Shown here: piece after piece, positions 55,985 through 64,000 of the stretch
How the letters are laid out: each line of letters opens with the position of its first letter
Numbering within the stretch: position 1 is the stretch's first letter
Assembly: GCF_014648435.1 (NCBI RefSeq)
Contig: NZ_BMRC01000018.1
Span: forward strand, 1 to 64,000
Origin: Nonomuraea spiralis
GTDB lineage: Bacteria; Actinomycetota; Actinomycetes; Streptosporangiales; Streptosporangiaceae
DNA length: 64,000 nucleotides
Direction: 5' to 3'
Program-made: the position numbers and the translations under genes
The notes under the pieces: model-generated
Database searches by the model: none
Seen by the model: the letters and a program-made list of their open reading frames with translations, nothing else
Told to the model about the DNA's origin: nothing

Positions 55985-56292
55985 CGGGTCTCCTCGGCGA
56001 AGAAAGCTGTCGCCCGCTTGAGGACGTCGACGTCCTCGCGCAGCCGCCAGTTCTCCCGCCGCAACGCCTCCAGTTCCTGACGTTCGCTGCTGGTCAGCCC
56101 GTCCCGCTGCCCGGCGTCGACCTCGGCCTGGCGGATCCACTGGCGCACCGCGGTCTCGGTCAGATCGAAGTCCTTGGCCACCTGACCGACCAAGCGGTCA
56201 CCCCGCTGGCACAGCTCGACGATCTCGGCCTTGAACTCCCGCGTGAACGAGCAGCGAGGACGCGGCTTCTTCTTCCCCATACTCTCCATCAT
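55981..56292 (-). CDS. IS3-family transposase OrfA
   Basis: 103 residues: an HTH (CSFTREFKAEIVELCQRGDR, VAKDFDLTETAVRQWIRQAE) followed by a leucine zipper (SSERQELEALRRENWRLRED, VDVLKRATAFFAEE). ATG 56292 is preceded by GGAAGG. Binds the inverted repeats and regulates transposition. Confidence 0.9.
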   Translation of the reverse strand: MMESMGKKKPRPRCSFTREFKAEIVELCQRGDRLVGQVAKDFDLTETAVRQWIRQAEVDAGQRDGLTSSERQELEALRRENWRLREDVDVLKRATAFFAEETR

Positions 56293-56573
56293 GGACATCC
56301 TTCCGGGGACAAGCCCCTGATCTCGGATGTCCGTCAAACCGGATCAAGCCCAGTCGAGTCTTTACACCGCTCCGAGGACGCGACCCCCGGCTGGCTCGGG
56401 ACACCAGAGGTGTACCTAACTGCACCTGAGGTGTGCGCGTAGCTGGATTCCGGCAGTGCGTCAGATTTCCTAACGTTGTCTTCGGAGAGGCTGCAAGCGT
56501 TTCGCAGGTGCTCCTCAGACCATGTGACGGTGGACACCATGCCGTCCGCCATCGACAAAAGGAAGCAATTGGC

Positions 56574-57110
56574 ATGACGGAGGACTCAGACGGCATGCAC
56601 CGGCGCGGGGCATCGCCGGGCGTCTACCGCATAGATCCGAGTGCGACGACGGTCCGATTCACGACACGCGCGGTGTTCGGCCTGCTGCCCGTGCAAGGAT
56701 CCTTCACAGTTGATAACGGTCGGATCTTGATCACCGAGGACATCGGCGACTCCGCCGTGGATGTAGTGATCCGGGCGGCCAGCTTCGAAAGCGGCAACCC
56801 GCAGCGCGATGAGCATGTCCGGTCCATGGACTACCTCGACGCCGCTGTGCACCCCGAGATCGTCTTCCGCAGCCGGGATGTCAAACGATCCGCTGAAGGC
56901 GCCAGTGTGCAGGGATCGCTGACCGTACGGGGCGTGACTCGGCCGACGGTCCTGACACTCGGCCCTGTCATCACCGATGATCAGTGCTTGAGGGCTCAGG
57001 CCGCGACCAGCATCGACAGGTACGCCTTCGGCCTGACAAAGGCGAAGGGCATGACAGGCCGCCACCTCGGTATCACTCTTGAGGTCATCGCCTTCCTGAT
57101 CGGGGCATAG
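56574..57110 (+). CDS. YceI-family protein
   Basis: 178 residues with the YceI lipocalin-like pattern: PGVYRIDPSATTVRFTTRAV, FGLLPVQGSFTVDNG, AASFESGNPQRDEHVRS, DYLDAAVHPEIVFRS and the closing LTKAKGMTGRHLGITLEV. YceI barrels bind polyprenoid or amide lipids. No signal peptide is visible from ATG 56574 (AAAAGGAAG upstream), so it is cytoplasmic, as in many actinobacteria. Confidence 0.88.
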   Translation: MTEDSDGMHRRGASPGVYRIDPSATTVRFTTRAVFGLLPVQGSFTVDNGRILITEDIGDSAVDVVIRAASFESGNPQRDEHVRSMDYLDAAVHPEIVFRSRDVKRSAEGASVQGSLTVRGVTRPTVLTLGPVITDDQCLRAQAATSIDRYAFGLTKAKGMTGRHLGITLEVIAFLIGA

Positions 57111-57123
57111 GGGCTCTTCGAAG

Positions 57124-57363
57124 TTACGCGGATTGAGCTACCGGGGGAACCTCACTCGACCACGGCGGCGGGCTGTTGCCGAGAGCGACCAATACGTCCT
57201 GAGCCAGCGCTGTTCTCGCAGTGGTGCCTACCGTGGGGTCCACGACAAGCACGCCACCGGCCCGATCGTGGGAACCCAGCACGGCCCGGGCGATACGGAC
57301 GTCATCGGCCGGATCCAGCAGGACCGTCACCGGCGGTGGCGTTGGCGAGGCCGAAGGGCTCAT
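57124..57363 (-). CDS. Small hypothetical protein
   Basis: 79 residues. The core VTVLLDPADDVRIARAVLGS, HDRAGGVLVVDPTVGTTART, ALAQDVLVALG has coding-like composition and a GVLVVDP beta-strand pattern, but I cannot place it. It may be a fragment of a larger gene, as its neighbours are transposon relics. Convergent with yceI-type gene, 13 bp apart. Confidence 0.35.
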   Translation of the reverse strand: MSPSASPTPPPVTVLLDPADDVRIARAVLGSHDRAGGVLVVDPTVGTTARTALAQDVLVALGNSPPPWSSEVPPVAQSA

Positions 57364-58063
57364 GATCCCATCCTGAGCGATCCCGTGGCAGCTCAGTCAG
57401 CACCAGACTGCCAGCCCCAGGCATCTGCTCAGCTCTGGTGTGGTGAAGGTGAGAGCGGCGAGGATGCACGCACCGCCGCGACCGCCCGCATCACGAGCTG
57501 AAACAGCAGGCCGGCGACCAGAAGCACGAGCTCACCACCCCACCGCCGCCAACTGCAGGAACAGGAAGGGCTCACCGCACACGCCGGACACTTGCCTACG
57601 ACTCTCGAGGTCCCGCTGGAGGCGCCGTCCGCTCGGGCGCACCGGATTTGCTTTGATCCACTGCACGAGGCTTGCTGCGGCCTTCGTGCGAAGCTGGCAC
57701 CCTTTGGTTTTGGTGGGAGAGTACGGGCGAAGCCCGTGCCGTATCGGTTGTAAGTGGTATACGGGTTGTGAACATCTAGCCGGCGCCTTTACAACGTAGA
57801 TCACAACCGGGCACGACGGACACCGCCGATCACGGCACGGAGTTCGACCCCGATGGGTCCCCCCAGATCGCCCCCGATGGCCGTGGCGCCTGGGGCCAGC
57901 CGTAGGCGATGTGAGTACGAGAGCCCGTCCCAGACGCCCGGGCGACAGCAAGGTCACCCGCAGCACTACCACCTTGTGCCGAAGTACCTTGAGCGCGGCG
58001 TTCTTGGCCTCCCAACTTCCGCTGAAGCGGTGCAGGCCACCTGCGATTGTCGCTCACCTTCGG
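57364..58063. other. Non-coding stretch
   Basis: About 700 bp with no gene I can support. Short inverted repeats such as ACGGGC-GAA-GCCCGT occur near 57723. One minus-strand stretch around 57640-57700 (AAASLVQWIKANPVRPSG) might be a decayed gene. Confidence 0.35.
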
Positions 58064-59866
58064 TCAGTACCGAGGCGCTGCCGCGGTCGGCCCGAGATCG
58101 GGCGCGGCCCGCAGCTCGACGGTGAGCGGCTTGTCGGTTCCGGCGAGGTCGAGCACCAGAACCTCATTGGTCCCCGCACGCCACAGTGGCGCCGGGGCGT
58201 AGAGAGTGACCTGGGGCCCCTTCTCGGTCCGCAGGCGGCCGAGAAGGAAGCCGTTGACCCAGACCAGAGTGCGGTCGCTGCCCGGGACGGCGACGAACGC
58301 GTCGCCCGCTTCGGGCATCCCCACGACAGCGCGGTGGAAGGCCGGACCCGCGGTGGTGTCAGCGGCCGAGGCGGTGGGCAGGGCGGCCAGGTCGTCGAGC
58401 GGCAGCACCCGGATGGTCCACCCGAACAGGTGCTGGTGGTCCAGGCGCACACCGCCGATCAGGCCCTTGCGGTCGGCAAGGTGGGGGCCGTAGTTGACCC
58501 GCCCGTACGGCTCGACGAGGATCTCCAACTCCGCGCCGCCCTCGGGGACGGTCAGTTCCACGGTCGGGGCCGGGGCATCCCGCTCCAGTACGCCGACCAG
58601 GTGACCGTCAAGGAAGACCTGCGCCAGGTCCCGGATGCCGTCCACGGTCAGCGTGGCGGGGCCCGCGGGGCCGATGATCCGGTGCCGGTAGTGAACGAGC
58701 CCGCAGTGATGACCGAGCCTTTCCATCGGCTCCGGCGCCGGGCGGTGCGTCGCGACCGAAAGCAGGCCCACGTGGTCGCGCAGGGCCCCGACGCGGGTGG
58801 CGGCGACGGTCTGCGGCGCCACCCGCCGCTGTGGAGCGGGGAGTTCGGCGGCGGGCAGCGGCGCGTAGCGGCCGATGACCTCGCGGAAGGCGTGGAACTT
58901 CTCGGTCAGTTCGCCGGCTTCGCCGATGGGGGCATCGTAGTCGTAGCTGGTGACGGTGGGCACGTAGCCAGGGTCGGTGAGGGTCTTGCCGATGTGGTTG
59001 GCGCCGGCCCACCAGCCGAAGTTGGTTCCGCCATGGCCCATGTAGATGTTGACCGATCCCCCGGCGGCGAGAATGCCGTCGAGCACGTCCGCGGCGTCGG
59101 AGGCGTCGCGGACGTGGTGGGGGTCCCCGAAGTGGTCGAACCAGCCGTTCCAGAACTCCATGCAGACCAGCGGCGCTTCGGGCCGGAACTTGGCGAGGGC
59201 GGCGAAAGCCTCGTCAGGGCGCGAGCCGAAGTTGGCGGTGGCCAGCACGCCGGACAGGGTGCCGCCCGCCAGCATGCGCGGTTCGGGGCCGTCGGAGGTG
59301 AAGAGCAGGCAGTCGATGCCCCGGGTGACCAGACCCTCCTTGAGGTGTTGCAAGTAGGCGTGGTCGTTGCCGTAGCTGCCGTACTCGTTCTCGACCTGGA
59401 CCGCGACGATCGGTCCGCCACGCGAGGCCTGCAGGTCGGCGAGCATGGGGATCAGCTGGTCGAACCACTCGTCGACGGCCGCGAGATAGGTCGGGTCGCT
59501 GGTGCGCAGCCGCAGGGACTCGTCGGCGAGCAGCCACGCCGGCAGCCCGCCCATGTCCCACTCGGCGCAGATGTAGGGGCCGGGGCGGGCGATGACGTCG
59601 AGGCCGAGGGCGTCGGCCTCGCGGATGAAGGCGGCGACGTCGTGCCAGCCGTCGAAGCGGGGCGGGCCGGGGACCGGCTGGTGGAAGTTCCAGGCGATGT
59701 AGAGCTCGACCGTGTTGCAGCCCATGGCGCGCAGTCGCTGCAGCCGGTCGCGCCACAGTCCGGGGTGGATGCGGAAGTAGTGCACGGCGGCGGAGACCAC
59801 GCGGTGCTCGCGGCCACCGCGCAGGAAGCGGTGGCCGTCAACGGTCAAGGCGGGTCGCGCGCTCAT
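58064..59866 (-). CDS. Beta-galactosidase, GH35
   Basis: 600 residues, no signal peptide, cytoplasmic. TIM barrel 1-320 with the GH35 signatures GPYICAEWDMGGLPAWLL, QVENEYGSYG (acid/base Glu161) and VCMEFWNGWFDHFG (nucleophile Glu237). C-terminal beta-sandwich domains carry AQVFLDGHLVG, GRVNYGPHLADRKGLIGGV and VWVNGFLLGR. It removes terminal beta-galactosyl units from the oligosaccharide imported by the upstream ABC proteins. Start ATG 59866. Last gene of the operon, 212 bp after the permease, so it may have a secondary promoter. Confidence 0.93.
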   Translation of the reverse strand: MSARPALTVDGHRFLRGGREHRVVSAAVHYFRIHPGLWRDRLQRLRAMGCNTVELYIAWNFHQPVPGPPRFDGWHDVAAFIREADALGLDVIARPGPYICAEWDMGGLPAWLLADESLRLRTSDPTYLAAVDEWFDQLIPMLADLQASRGGPIVAVQVENEYGSYGNDHAYLQHLKEGLVTRGIDCLLFTSDGPEPRMLAGGTLSGVLATANFGSRPDEAFAALAKFRPEAPLVCMEFWNGWFDHFGDPHHVRDASDAADVLDGILAAGGSVNIYMGHGGTNFGWWAGANHIGKTLTDPGYVPTVTSYDYDAPIGEAGELTEKFHAFREVIGRYAPLPAAELPAPQRRVAPQTVAATRVGALRDHVGLLSVATHRPAPEPMERLGHHCGLVHYRHRIIGPAGPATLTVDGIRDLAQVFLDGHLVGVLERDAPAPTVELTVPEGGAELEILVEPYGRVNYGPHLADRKGLIGGVRLDHQHLFGWTIRVLPLDDLAALPTASAADTTAGPAFHRAVVGMPEAGDAFVAVPGSDRTLVWVNGFLLGRLRTEKGPQVTLYAPAPLWRAGTNEVLVLDLAGTDKPLTVELRAAPDLGPTAAAPRY

Positions 59867-60078
59867 ATGTTCATTGCTCTCGGGTCGTGGTGGTTCGGTG
59901 GGCGAGGACTGGTGCGCGGCATGGTCCGGTTGCGCCGCCGGTGCAGCTCCACAGCTCCATGGCGGTGCCGTCGAGAACCAGGAGCGCGGTACCGAGCCGC
60001 GCGGCGCAGCCGGTATGCGCGCGTGGTCTGTGCATGCCTTGTCCGTTCTGAGGTGTGCGGAAGATGCCTGGAGTGCGG

Positions 60079-60924
60079 TTACTTGACGGCGCCTGCAGTC
60101 AGACCGCTGCGCCAGAAGCGCTGCAGCGCGACGAAGGCAACGAGCAGGGGGAGCAGCGAAACGAACGCTCCGGTGATCGGGAGCATCGGAGAGACGCCGT
60201 TGGCGAACTCTGAGCGCCACTGGACCAGGCCGACGGTGACCGGCAGTTTGGACGCGTCGTTGAGCATGAGCGAGGGAAGCAGATAGTTGTTCCAGACGCT
60301 GACGAACTGGAACAGGAAGATCGTCACCAGCGCGGGCGCCATCACGGGCATCGCGATGCGGAAGAAGGTCCGCTTTTCGCTGGCGCCGTCGATGCGCGCG
60401 GCCTCCAGCAGCTCGTCAGGGACGGAGGCCGAGGCGTAGACGCGCGAAAGGTAGACGCCGAACGGGCTGACGAAGCTGGGGAGCAGGACGGCCCAGTAGC
60501 TGTCGGTGAGCCGGAGTTGAGCCAGCATCAGGAACAGCGGCAGGGCGAGCATCGGCGCCGGGATCAGCACCGAGGCCAGGATCGTGTTGAAGACCGTCTC
60601 CCGGCCTCGGAACCGGTACTTGGCCAGGGCGAAGCCCGCCATGACCGACAACAGTGTGCTGACCCCTGCGCCGACCAGGCTGTAGAGCGCGCTGTTGGCG
60701 AGCCAGGAGGAGAAGATCCCGTCCTGGAAGGAGAAGACGCGGCCGAGATTGTCACCGAGGCCGAAGTGGGAGAACCAGAGTGGGTTCCCACGGTGAAGAT
60801 AGCCCTCGCCCTTGGTCGCCGAGACGAACAGCCACCACAAGGGGATGAGGGTGTAGAGGGCCATCAGGCCGAGCAGTGCGTTGACGGCCAGGCGGCCGGC
60901 GAGCGGGCTGCGGGTGCTGGTCAT
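60079..60924 (-). CDS. Carbohydrate ABC permease, MalG type
   Basis: 281 residues, six helices, EAA motif (VPDELLEAARIDGASEKRTF, FRIAMP). It pairs with the preceding MalF-type permease, which it overlaps by 4 bp (ATGA). CUT1 class transporters use a shared MsiK-type ATPase in actinobacteria; none is encoded here. Confidence 0.93.
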   Translation of the reverse strand: MTSTRSPLAGRLAVNALLGLMALYTLIPLWWLFVSATKGEGYLHRGNPLWFSHFGLGDNLGRVFSFQDGIFSSWLANSALYSLVGAGVSTLLSVMAGFALAKYRFRGRETVFNTILASVLIPAPMLALPLFLMLAQLRLTDSYWAVLLPSFVSPFGVYLSRVYASASVPDELLEAARIDGASEKRTFFRIAMPVMAPALVTIFLFQFVSVWNNYLLPSLMLNDASKLPVTVGLVQWRSEFANGVSPMLPITGAFVSLLPLLVAFVALQRFWRSGLTAGAVK

Positions 60925-61871
60925 GCGTCGGCCATCCTTCGCTGCGTGAACTTCAGGAACCCGAAGGAGAGAACCAGCGTGACGAGGGCCAGCAGAACGG
61001 ATTCAGCAGCGGCCAGGTTCGGGTCCGCCTGGGAGGCGGTGAGCGTGGTGTTCATGATCGGGCTGAACTTGGTGGAGGCGCCCGGGATCCGTGCGGCGGC
61101 GAGCACGGCCGGCTCGGTGTAGAGCTGGGCGGTGCCGATGACGGAGAAGACCGTCGTCAGTACGAGGGCGGGCCACACCATCGGGATCTTGACGTACCAG
61201 GCCAGCCGCCAGCCTGTGCAGTTGTCGAGGGTCGCGGCTTCGAGCACCTCGCCGGGCACGGCCTGCAGCGCCGAGTAGATGATCAGCATGTTGTAGCCGG
61301 TCCAGCCCCAGGTGATCATGTTGCCGATCGACACCGGGATCCAGTCGGCCGACAGGAAGTCGGCGTGGATACCGATCGCCGCCAGCGGCCCGGTGAACGG
61401 CGAGAGGTTCTTCACCAGCAGGAACGACCACATCACCACGGCGATCGCCCCGGGCAGCGCATAGGGCAGGAAGAAGGTCAGCCGGAACATCTTCCGGAGC
61501 CGGGCCGAGCGAGAGTCCAGCAGCAGCGCGAGGCCGAGGGCCAGCCCGAGCATCACCGGCACCTGGACGACGCCCAGCAGCGCCACCCGGCCCAGCGAGG
61601 CCATGAAGTCGCCGTCCTGGAGAGCGCGAGAGAAGTTTCCGAACCCGGCGAAGTGCGTGGTCTGTCCGCCGCCGAACAGGCCCTGACGGCGGACCTGGAA
61701 AAAGCTCTGGTAGATCGCGTAACCGATCGGCGCGAGCATCATCGCGGTGAACAGGATGCCGAACGGGGCCAGGAATCCGGCGGCGTAGCGTGCGCTCCGG
61801 CGGCTGCGGCCGGCTGTCACGGGCGTGGACGCCGGCGCCGGTGCAGGCGGTGTTGCTGTCTGGGTGCTCAT
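60921..61871 (-). CDS. Carbohydrate ABC permease, MalF type
   Basis: 316 residues with a cytoplasmic N-terminal tail (proline/alanine-rich), then six helices and an EAA-like loop (VPGEVLEAATLDNCTGWRLA, WYVKIPM). Second of the transport genes; 102 bp separate it from the binding-protein gene. Confidence 0.93.
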   Translation of the reverse strand: MSTQTATPPAPAPASTPVTAGRSRRSARYAAGFLAPFGILFTAMMLAPIGYAIYQSFFQVRRQGLFGGGQTTHFAGFGNFSRALQDGDFMASLGRVALLGVVQVPVMLGLALGLALLLDSRSARLRKMFRLTFFLPYALPGAIAVVMWSFLLVKNLSPFTGPLAAIGIHADFLSADWIPVSIGNMITWGWTGYNMLIIYSALQAVPGEVLEAATLDNCTGWRLAWYVKIPMVWPALVLTTVFSVIGTAQLYTEPAVLAAARIPGASTKFSPIMNTTLTASQADPNLAAAESVLLALVTLVLSFGFLKFTQRRMADA

Positions 61872-61973
61872 GGTCTTCCTCGCGCGGTTGCGGTACGGAG
61901 GGGGCGGTTCCGCGGTGCCGCCCCCTCAAGCGGCACTGCGGAACCCTCGGACGACGTGGTGTCGCGTCGGGCA

Positions 61974-63272
61974 TCAGCTGCCGGACACGGAGAGCCCGAG
62001 ACTCTTGATCTTGTCGATCGTCTTCTGCTGTACCGTGGTCGTCGCCTGCGCGTAGCCGCCCTTGCCGATGGCGTCCGAGTAATCCGCCTCGACCTGGCCG
62101 AAGGTCGGCCCGACGACCCAGGTGGCGGGGATGTTCGCCGCGGATTCCTTGAAGACGTCGTAGATCTTCTGGCCGCCGAAGTACGGGTCGCCCTGCGACA
62201 GCAGGGGGTTCTCCAGACCGGTCTTGGATGCCGGGTACAGGCCGCCGACCGTGATGCCGGTGCTCACCGCTTCCGGGTCGCTGGACAGGAAGGCGGCGAA
62301 CTGCTCGGCCTCCTTCGGGGTCTTGCAGCCGGTCAGCACGGAGGTGGCGGAGCCGCCGGAGTTCGCGCTGGTGTGATCGCCGGCGGTCCAGGTCGGCAGC
62401 GGGGCCACGGCCCACTTGCCGGCGAGATCCTTGAGGTCACCCTTGATCCCCGCGGCCGCCCAGGAGGCGTTCACGAAGGTCATGACCTGGCCCGCCTCGG
62501 ACGCCTTGTCGAAGTTCGGGTCCCAGGCGTTGCCGTTGTTCATCACCAGCTTCTTGTCCTTCAGGCCCTGCCAGTACGTGGCGACCTGCTGGGTGCCGGG
62601 ATTGTCGATGGAGACCTGCCAGGCGCCGCCCTGCGTGCCGAACCAGGACTTGCCGGTCTGCCAGGTCAGCGCGGCCATGTCGTAGGCGTCCTGGGGCGCG
62701 GTGCCGAAGGCGACGGCGGGGTCGGCCGCGTGCACCTTGGCGGCGTCCGCGGCGTACTCGTCCCAGGTCGCGGGGGGCTTCGCGATGCCGAACTTGCGGA
62801 ACAGGTCGGTGCGGTAGTACAGGGCCATCGGCCCGATGTCGACCGGGAGGCCGTACACCTTGCCGTCGGCCGACGACGCCGCGACGGTCCAGTCCAGGTA
62901 CTTGCCGGTGTCGCCGGACGCGTACGGGGTGATGTCCATCAGCGCGTTCTTGACCAGCATCGACGGGATGTCGTTGTAGGTGACCTGAGCCAGGCACGGC
63001 GCCTTGCCCGCGGTGATCGCGTTGGTCATCTGGTCGTAACCGCCCTTGGCGCCGGACGGGATCTGCTTGAACGTCACCTTGATGTCCGGGTGGGCGGCGT
63101 TCCACTGAGCGGTGATCTTGTCGTAGCCCGGGGCCCAGCCCCAGAACTCCATCGACACCGGCCCGCTCGGAGCTGCCGCATCGTCGGCCGAGCCGGAGCT
63201 GGAACAGCCGGCCACCAGCAGGGCCAGGGAGAGGAACGCCGCGCCGGCGGCTCTGGACGCGGAGGTGCGCAT
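61974..63272 (-). CDS. Family 1 sugar-binding lipoprotein
   Basis: 432 residues. Lipobox LVAGC (about residue 22) after a short signal; SBP_bac_1 fold (VSMEFWGWAPGYDKITAQWN, AHPDIKVTFKQIPSGAKGGY, VYGLPVDIGPMALYYRTDLF, FVNASWAAAGI). It captures an oligosaccharide, probably galactose-containing given the GH35 gene in the same operon. ATG 63272 has AGGAAG 6 nt upstream. The regulator gene (ROK) lies upstream on the same strand. Confidence 0.92.
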   Translation of the reverse strand: MRTSASRAAGAAFLSLALLVAGCSSSGSADDAAAPSGPVSMEFWGWAPGYDKITAQWNAAHPDIKVTFKQIPSGAKGGYDQMTNAITAGKAPCLAQVTYNDIPSMLVKNALMDITPYASGDTGKYLDWTVAASSADGKVYGLPVDIGPMALYYRTDLFRKFGIAKPPATWDEYAADAAKVHAADPAVAFGTAPQDAYDMAALTWQTGKSWFGTQGGAWQVSIDNPGTQQVATYWQGLKDKKLVMNNGNAWDPNFDKASEAGQVMTFVNASWAAAGIKGDLKDLAGKWAVAPLPTWTAGDHTSANSGGSATSVLTGCKTPKEAEQFAAFLSSDPEAVSTGITVGGLYPASKTGLENPLLSQGDPYFGGQKIYDVFKESAANIPATWVVGPTFGQVEADYSDAIGKGGYAQATTTVQQKTIDKIKSLGLSVSGS

Positions 63273-63650
63273 GGGGGGACTTCCTTTGCAGAGAGTGAAT
63301 TGGAACGCGATCGGGAAGCCGGCCGGAGGACGCGGCAAACAGTCGCATTCGGGAATGTCGAGGGTTGTTCGGCATGTCGCGGGAGAGGCGGTCAACACCT
63401 CGTGCACGCGGTTTCCGGCTCGACTCAGCAGCCTTGATTTCGGGCACGGGTCCCGACCTGCTGGTTCAGGGGAGACAGCGGAGAACCACCCGTCCGATAC
63501 TCGAGCGGATGACATGAAGGTTCAGGCGGTTTATCCGGCAGGGGAATTCATGGTTGCGGCAGCCCCGGCCGCCACCGCATACCCAAGCTTTATCGACCGC
63601 GCATGGCTGCTCCGGGATTTTGCCTGGCGAAGGCGGAACCGGTTGGGGAC
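63273..63650. other. Promoter region between ROK regulator and sugar operon
   Basis: 378 bp with no gene. It should contain the operon promoter and the ROK operator, but I could not see an obvious palindrome. Confidence 0.4.
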
Positions 63651-64000
63651 TCAGGACAGCCGGGCACGGACGCTCTCCCTGATGACCAGACAGGCGGCGC
63701 CCCGCGCCCACAATGTCTCGCTGGCCTGATCTACCTTGATCACACAGTCGCGGGCGGCAGAGGAGACGGCGTGGCGCTCCAGGGCTCTCGTCATTGCCGG
63801 GCCGAAGTGGTCGTAGGCCACCACGCCCTCGCCCGCGATCACGATCAGTCCCGGGTTGAGCAGGTTGCACAGGCAGGCCAGTCCGCGCCCCAACGCGTCC
63901 CCGGCCACGGCGAACGCGTCGAGCGCGGCCTGCCGCTCGGGTTCCGTCCCCGAGCGCGCGAGCTCGGCGACGGCATCATAATCCGCCTCGGGACGGCCGC
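63651..64000 (-). CDS. ROK-family regulator/kinase, C-terminal part
   Basis: The gene runs off the window; the last 116 codons are visible: GDALGRGLACLCNLLNPGLI, VIAGEGVVAYDHFGPAMTRA, then SVRARLS and stop. The GLACLCNLLNPGLIVIAGE block is the ROK signature near the C-terminus. Whether an N-terminal HTH exists cannot be seen, but its position ahead of the sugar operon suggests a repressor. Confidence 0.85.
   Translation of the reverse strand, partial: GRPEADYDAVAELARSGTEPERQAALDAFAVAGDALGRGLACLCNLLNPGLIVIAGEGVVAYDHFGPAMTRALERHAVSSAARDCVIKVDQASETLWARGAACLVIRESVRARLS

Larger units (their letters stand above)
55078..56352 (-). mobile_element. Complete IS3-family insertion sequence (1275 bp)
   Basis: Terminal inverted repeats at 55078-55101 and 56329-56352 match at 20 of 24 positions and begin TG/end CA. 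They are flanked by a 3-bp target duplication GTC (55075-55077 and 56353-56355). It contains overlapping orfA and orfB. All three hallmarks of an intact, fairly recent IS3 insertion are visible. It inserted beside the TnsA relic. Confidence 0.92.

Noticed and set aside
56400..56445. Inverted repeat AGGTGTACCT...AGGTGT as a YceI operator
   Set aside because: It is 130 bp upstream of the YceI start, imperfect and next to the IS3 end; evidence is too thin.
57911..60286. A 791-codon open frame antisense to the GH35 gene
   Set aside because: The GH35 protein on the other strand has all family motifs; the antisense product is low-complexity Gly/Val/Arg.
61365..63437. A 690-codon open frame antisense to the sugar-binding protein and permease
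   Set aside because: Shadow of genes with clear transport motifs on the minus strand.

Overview
The window is 64 kb of very GC-rich DNA. Its gene content points to a filamentous actinobacterium: a SARP-type regulator, a DUF397/DUF5753 pair, DyP and PCu(A)C exported proteins, Tat signals, GTG starts, leaderless-looking promoters and GC-rich terminators without T-runs. Streptosporangiales (Nonomuraea-like) is a reasonable guess, but no marker gene in the window settles it.

Layout. 0-7.3 kb is accessory: a SARP regulator facing a DUF397 gene across a tandem-repeat region, a DUF5753 stub, a Nudix hydrolase, a stand-alone MurE ligase, an integrase relic, an Abi-like HEPN gene and a broken ABC exporter. 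7.5-16.2 kb is one compact minus-strand operon of six genes: a degenerate SDR with a zinc-ribbon-like segment, an LRR protein, two paralogous ankyrin proteins, a MoxR AAA+ ATPase and a DUF2201-type HExxH/VWA protein. It follows a tRNA-like sequence directly. This is my main candidate for an undescribed system. 16.6-29.4 kb mixes gene stubs (Abi, MarR, ComB-like, SDR, peptidase, AraC, IS5) with intact secreted enzymes (GH71-type glycosidase, S8 protease) and a DHA2 drug exporter.

29.6-38.6 kb is a two-component module: a response regulator and histidine kinase (convergent), a lipoprotein, two ABC ATPases and a FtsX-type permease, then a PAP2 phosphatase-glycosyltransferase fusion. The lipoprotein operon and the fusion gene share a near-identical 19-bp element at exactly the same distance from the start codon, so they look co-regulated. 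38.8-46.1 kb holds a BASS transporter and an iron-box-controlled divergent pair: a MATE exporter facing a peptide/nickel-type ABC importer.

46.1-57.4 kb is a graveyard of transposon pieces (Tn3, ISL3, Tn554-like, TnsA) with one intact IS3-family element carrying a 3-bp target duplication. Interspersed are working genes: TetR/VOC, a WD40 protein, DyP/PCu(A)C/membrane protein and YceI. 58.0-64.0 kb is a carbohydrate operon: ROK regulator (cut by the window edge), solute-binding protein, two permeases and a GH35 beta-galactosidase, with no local ATPase.
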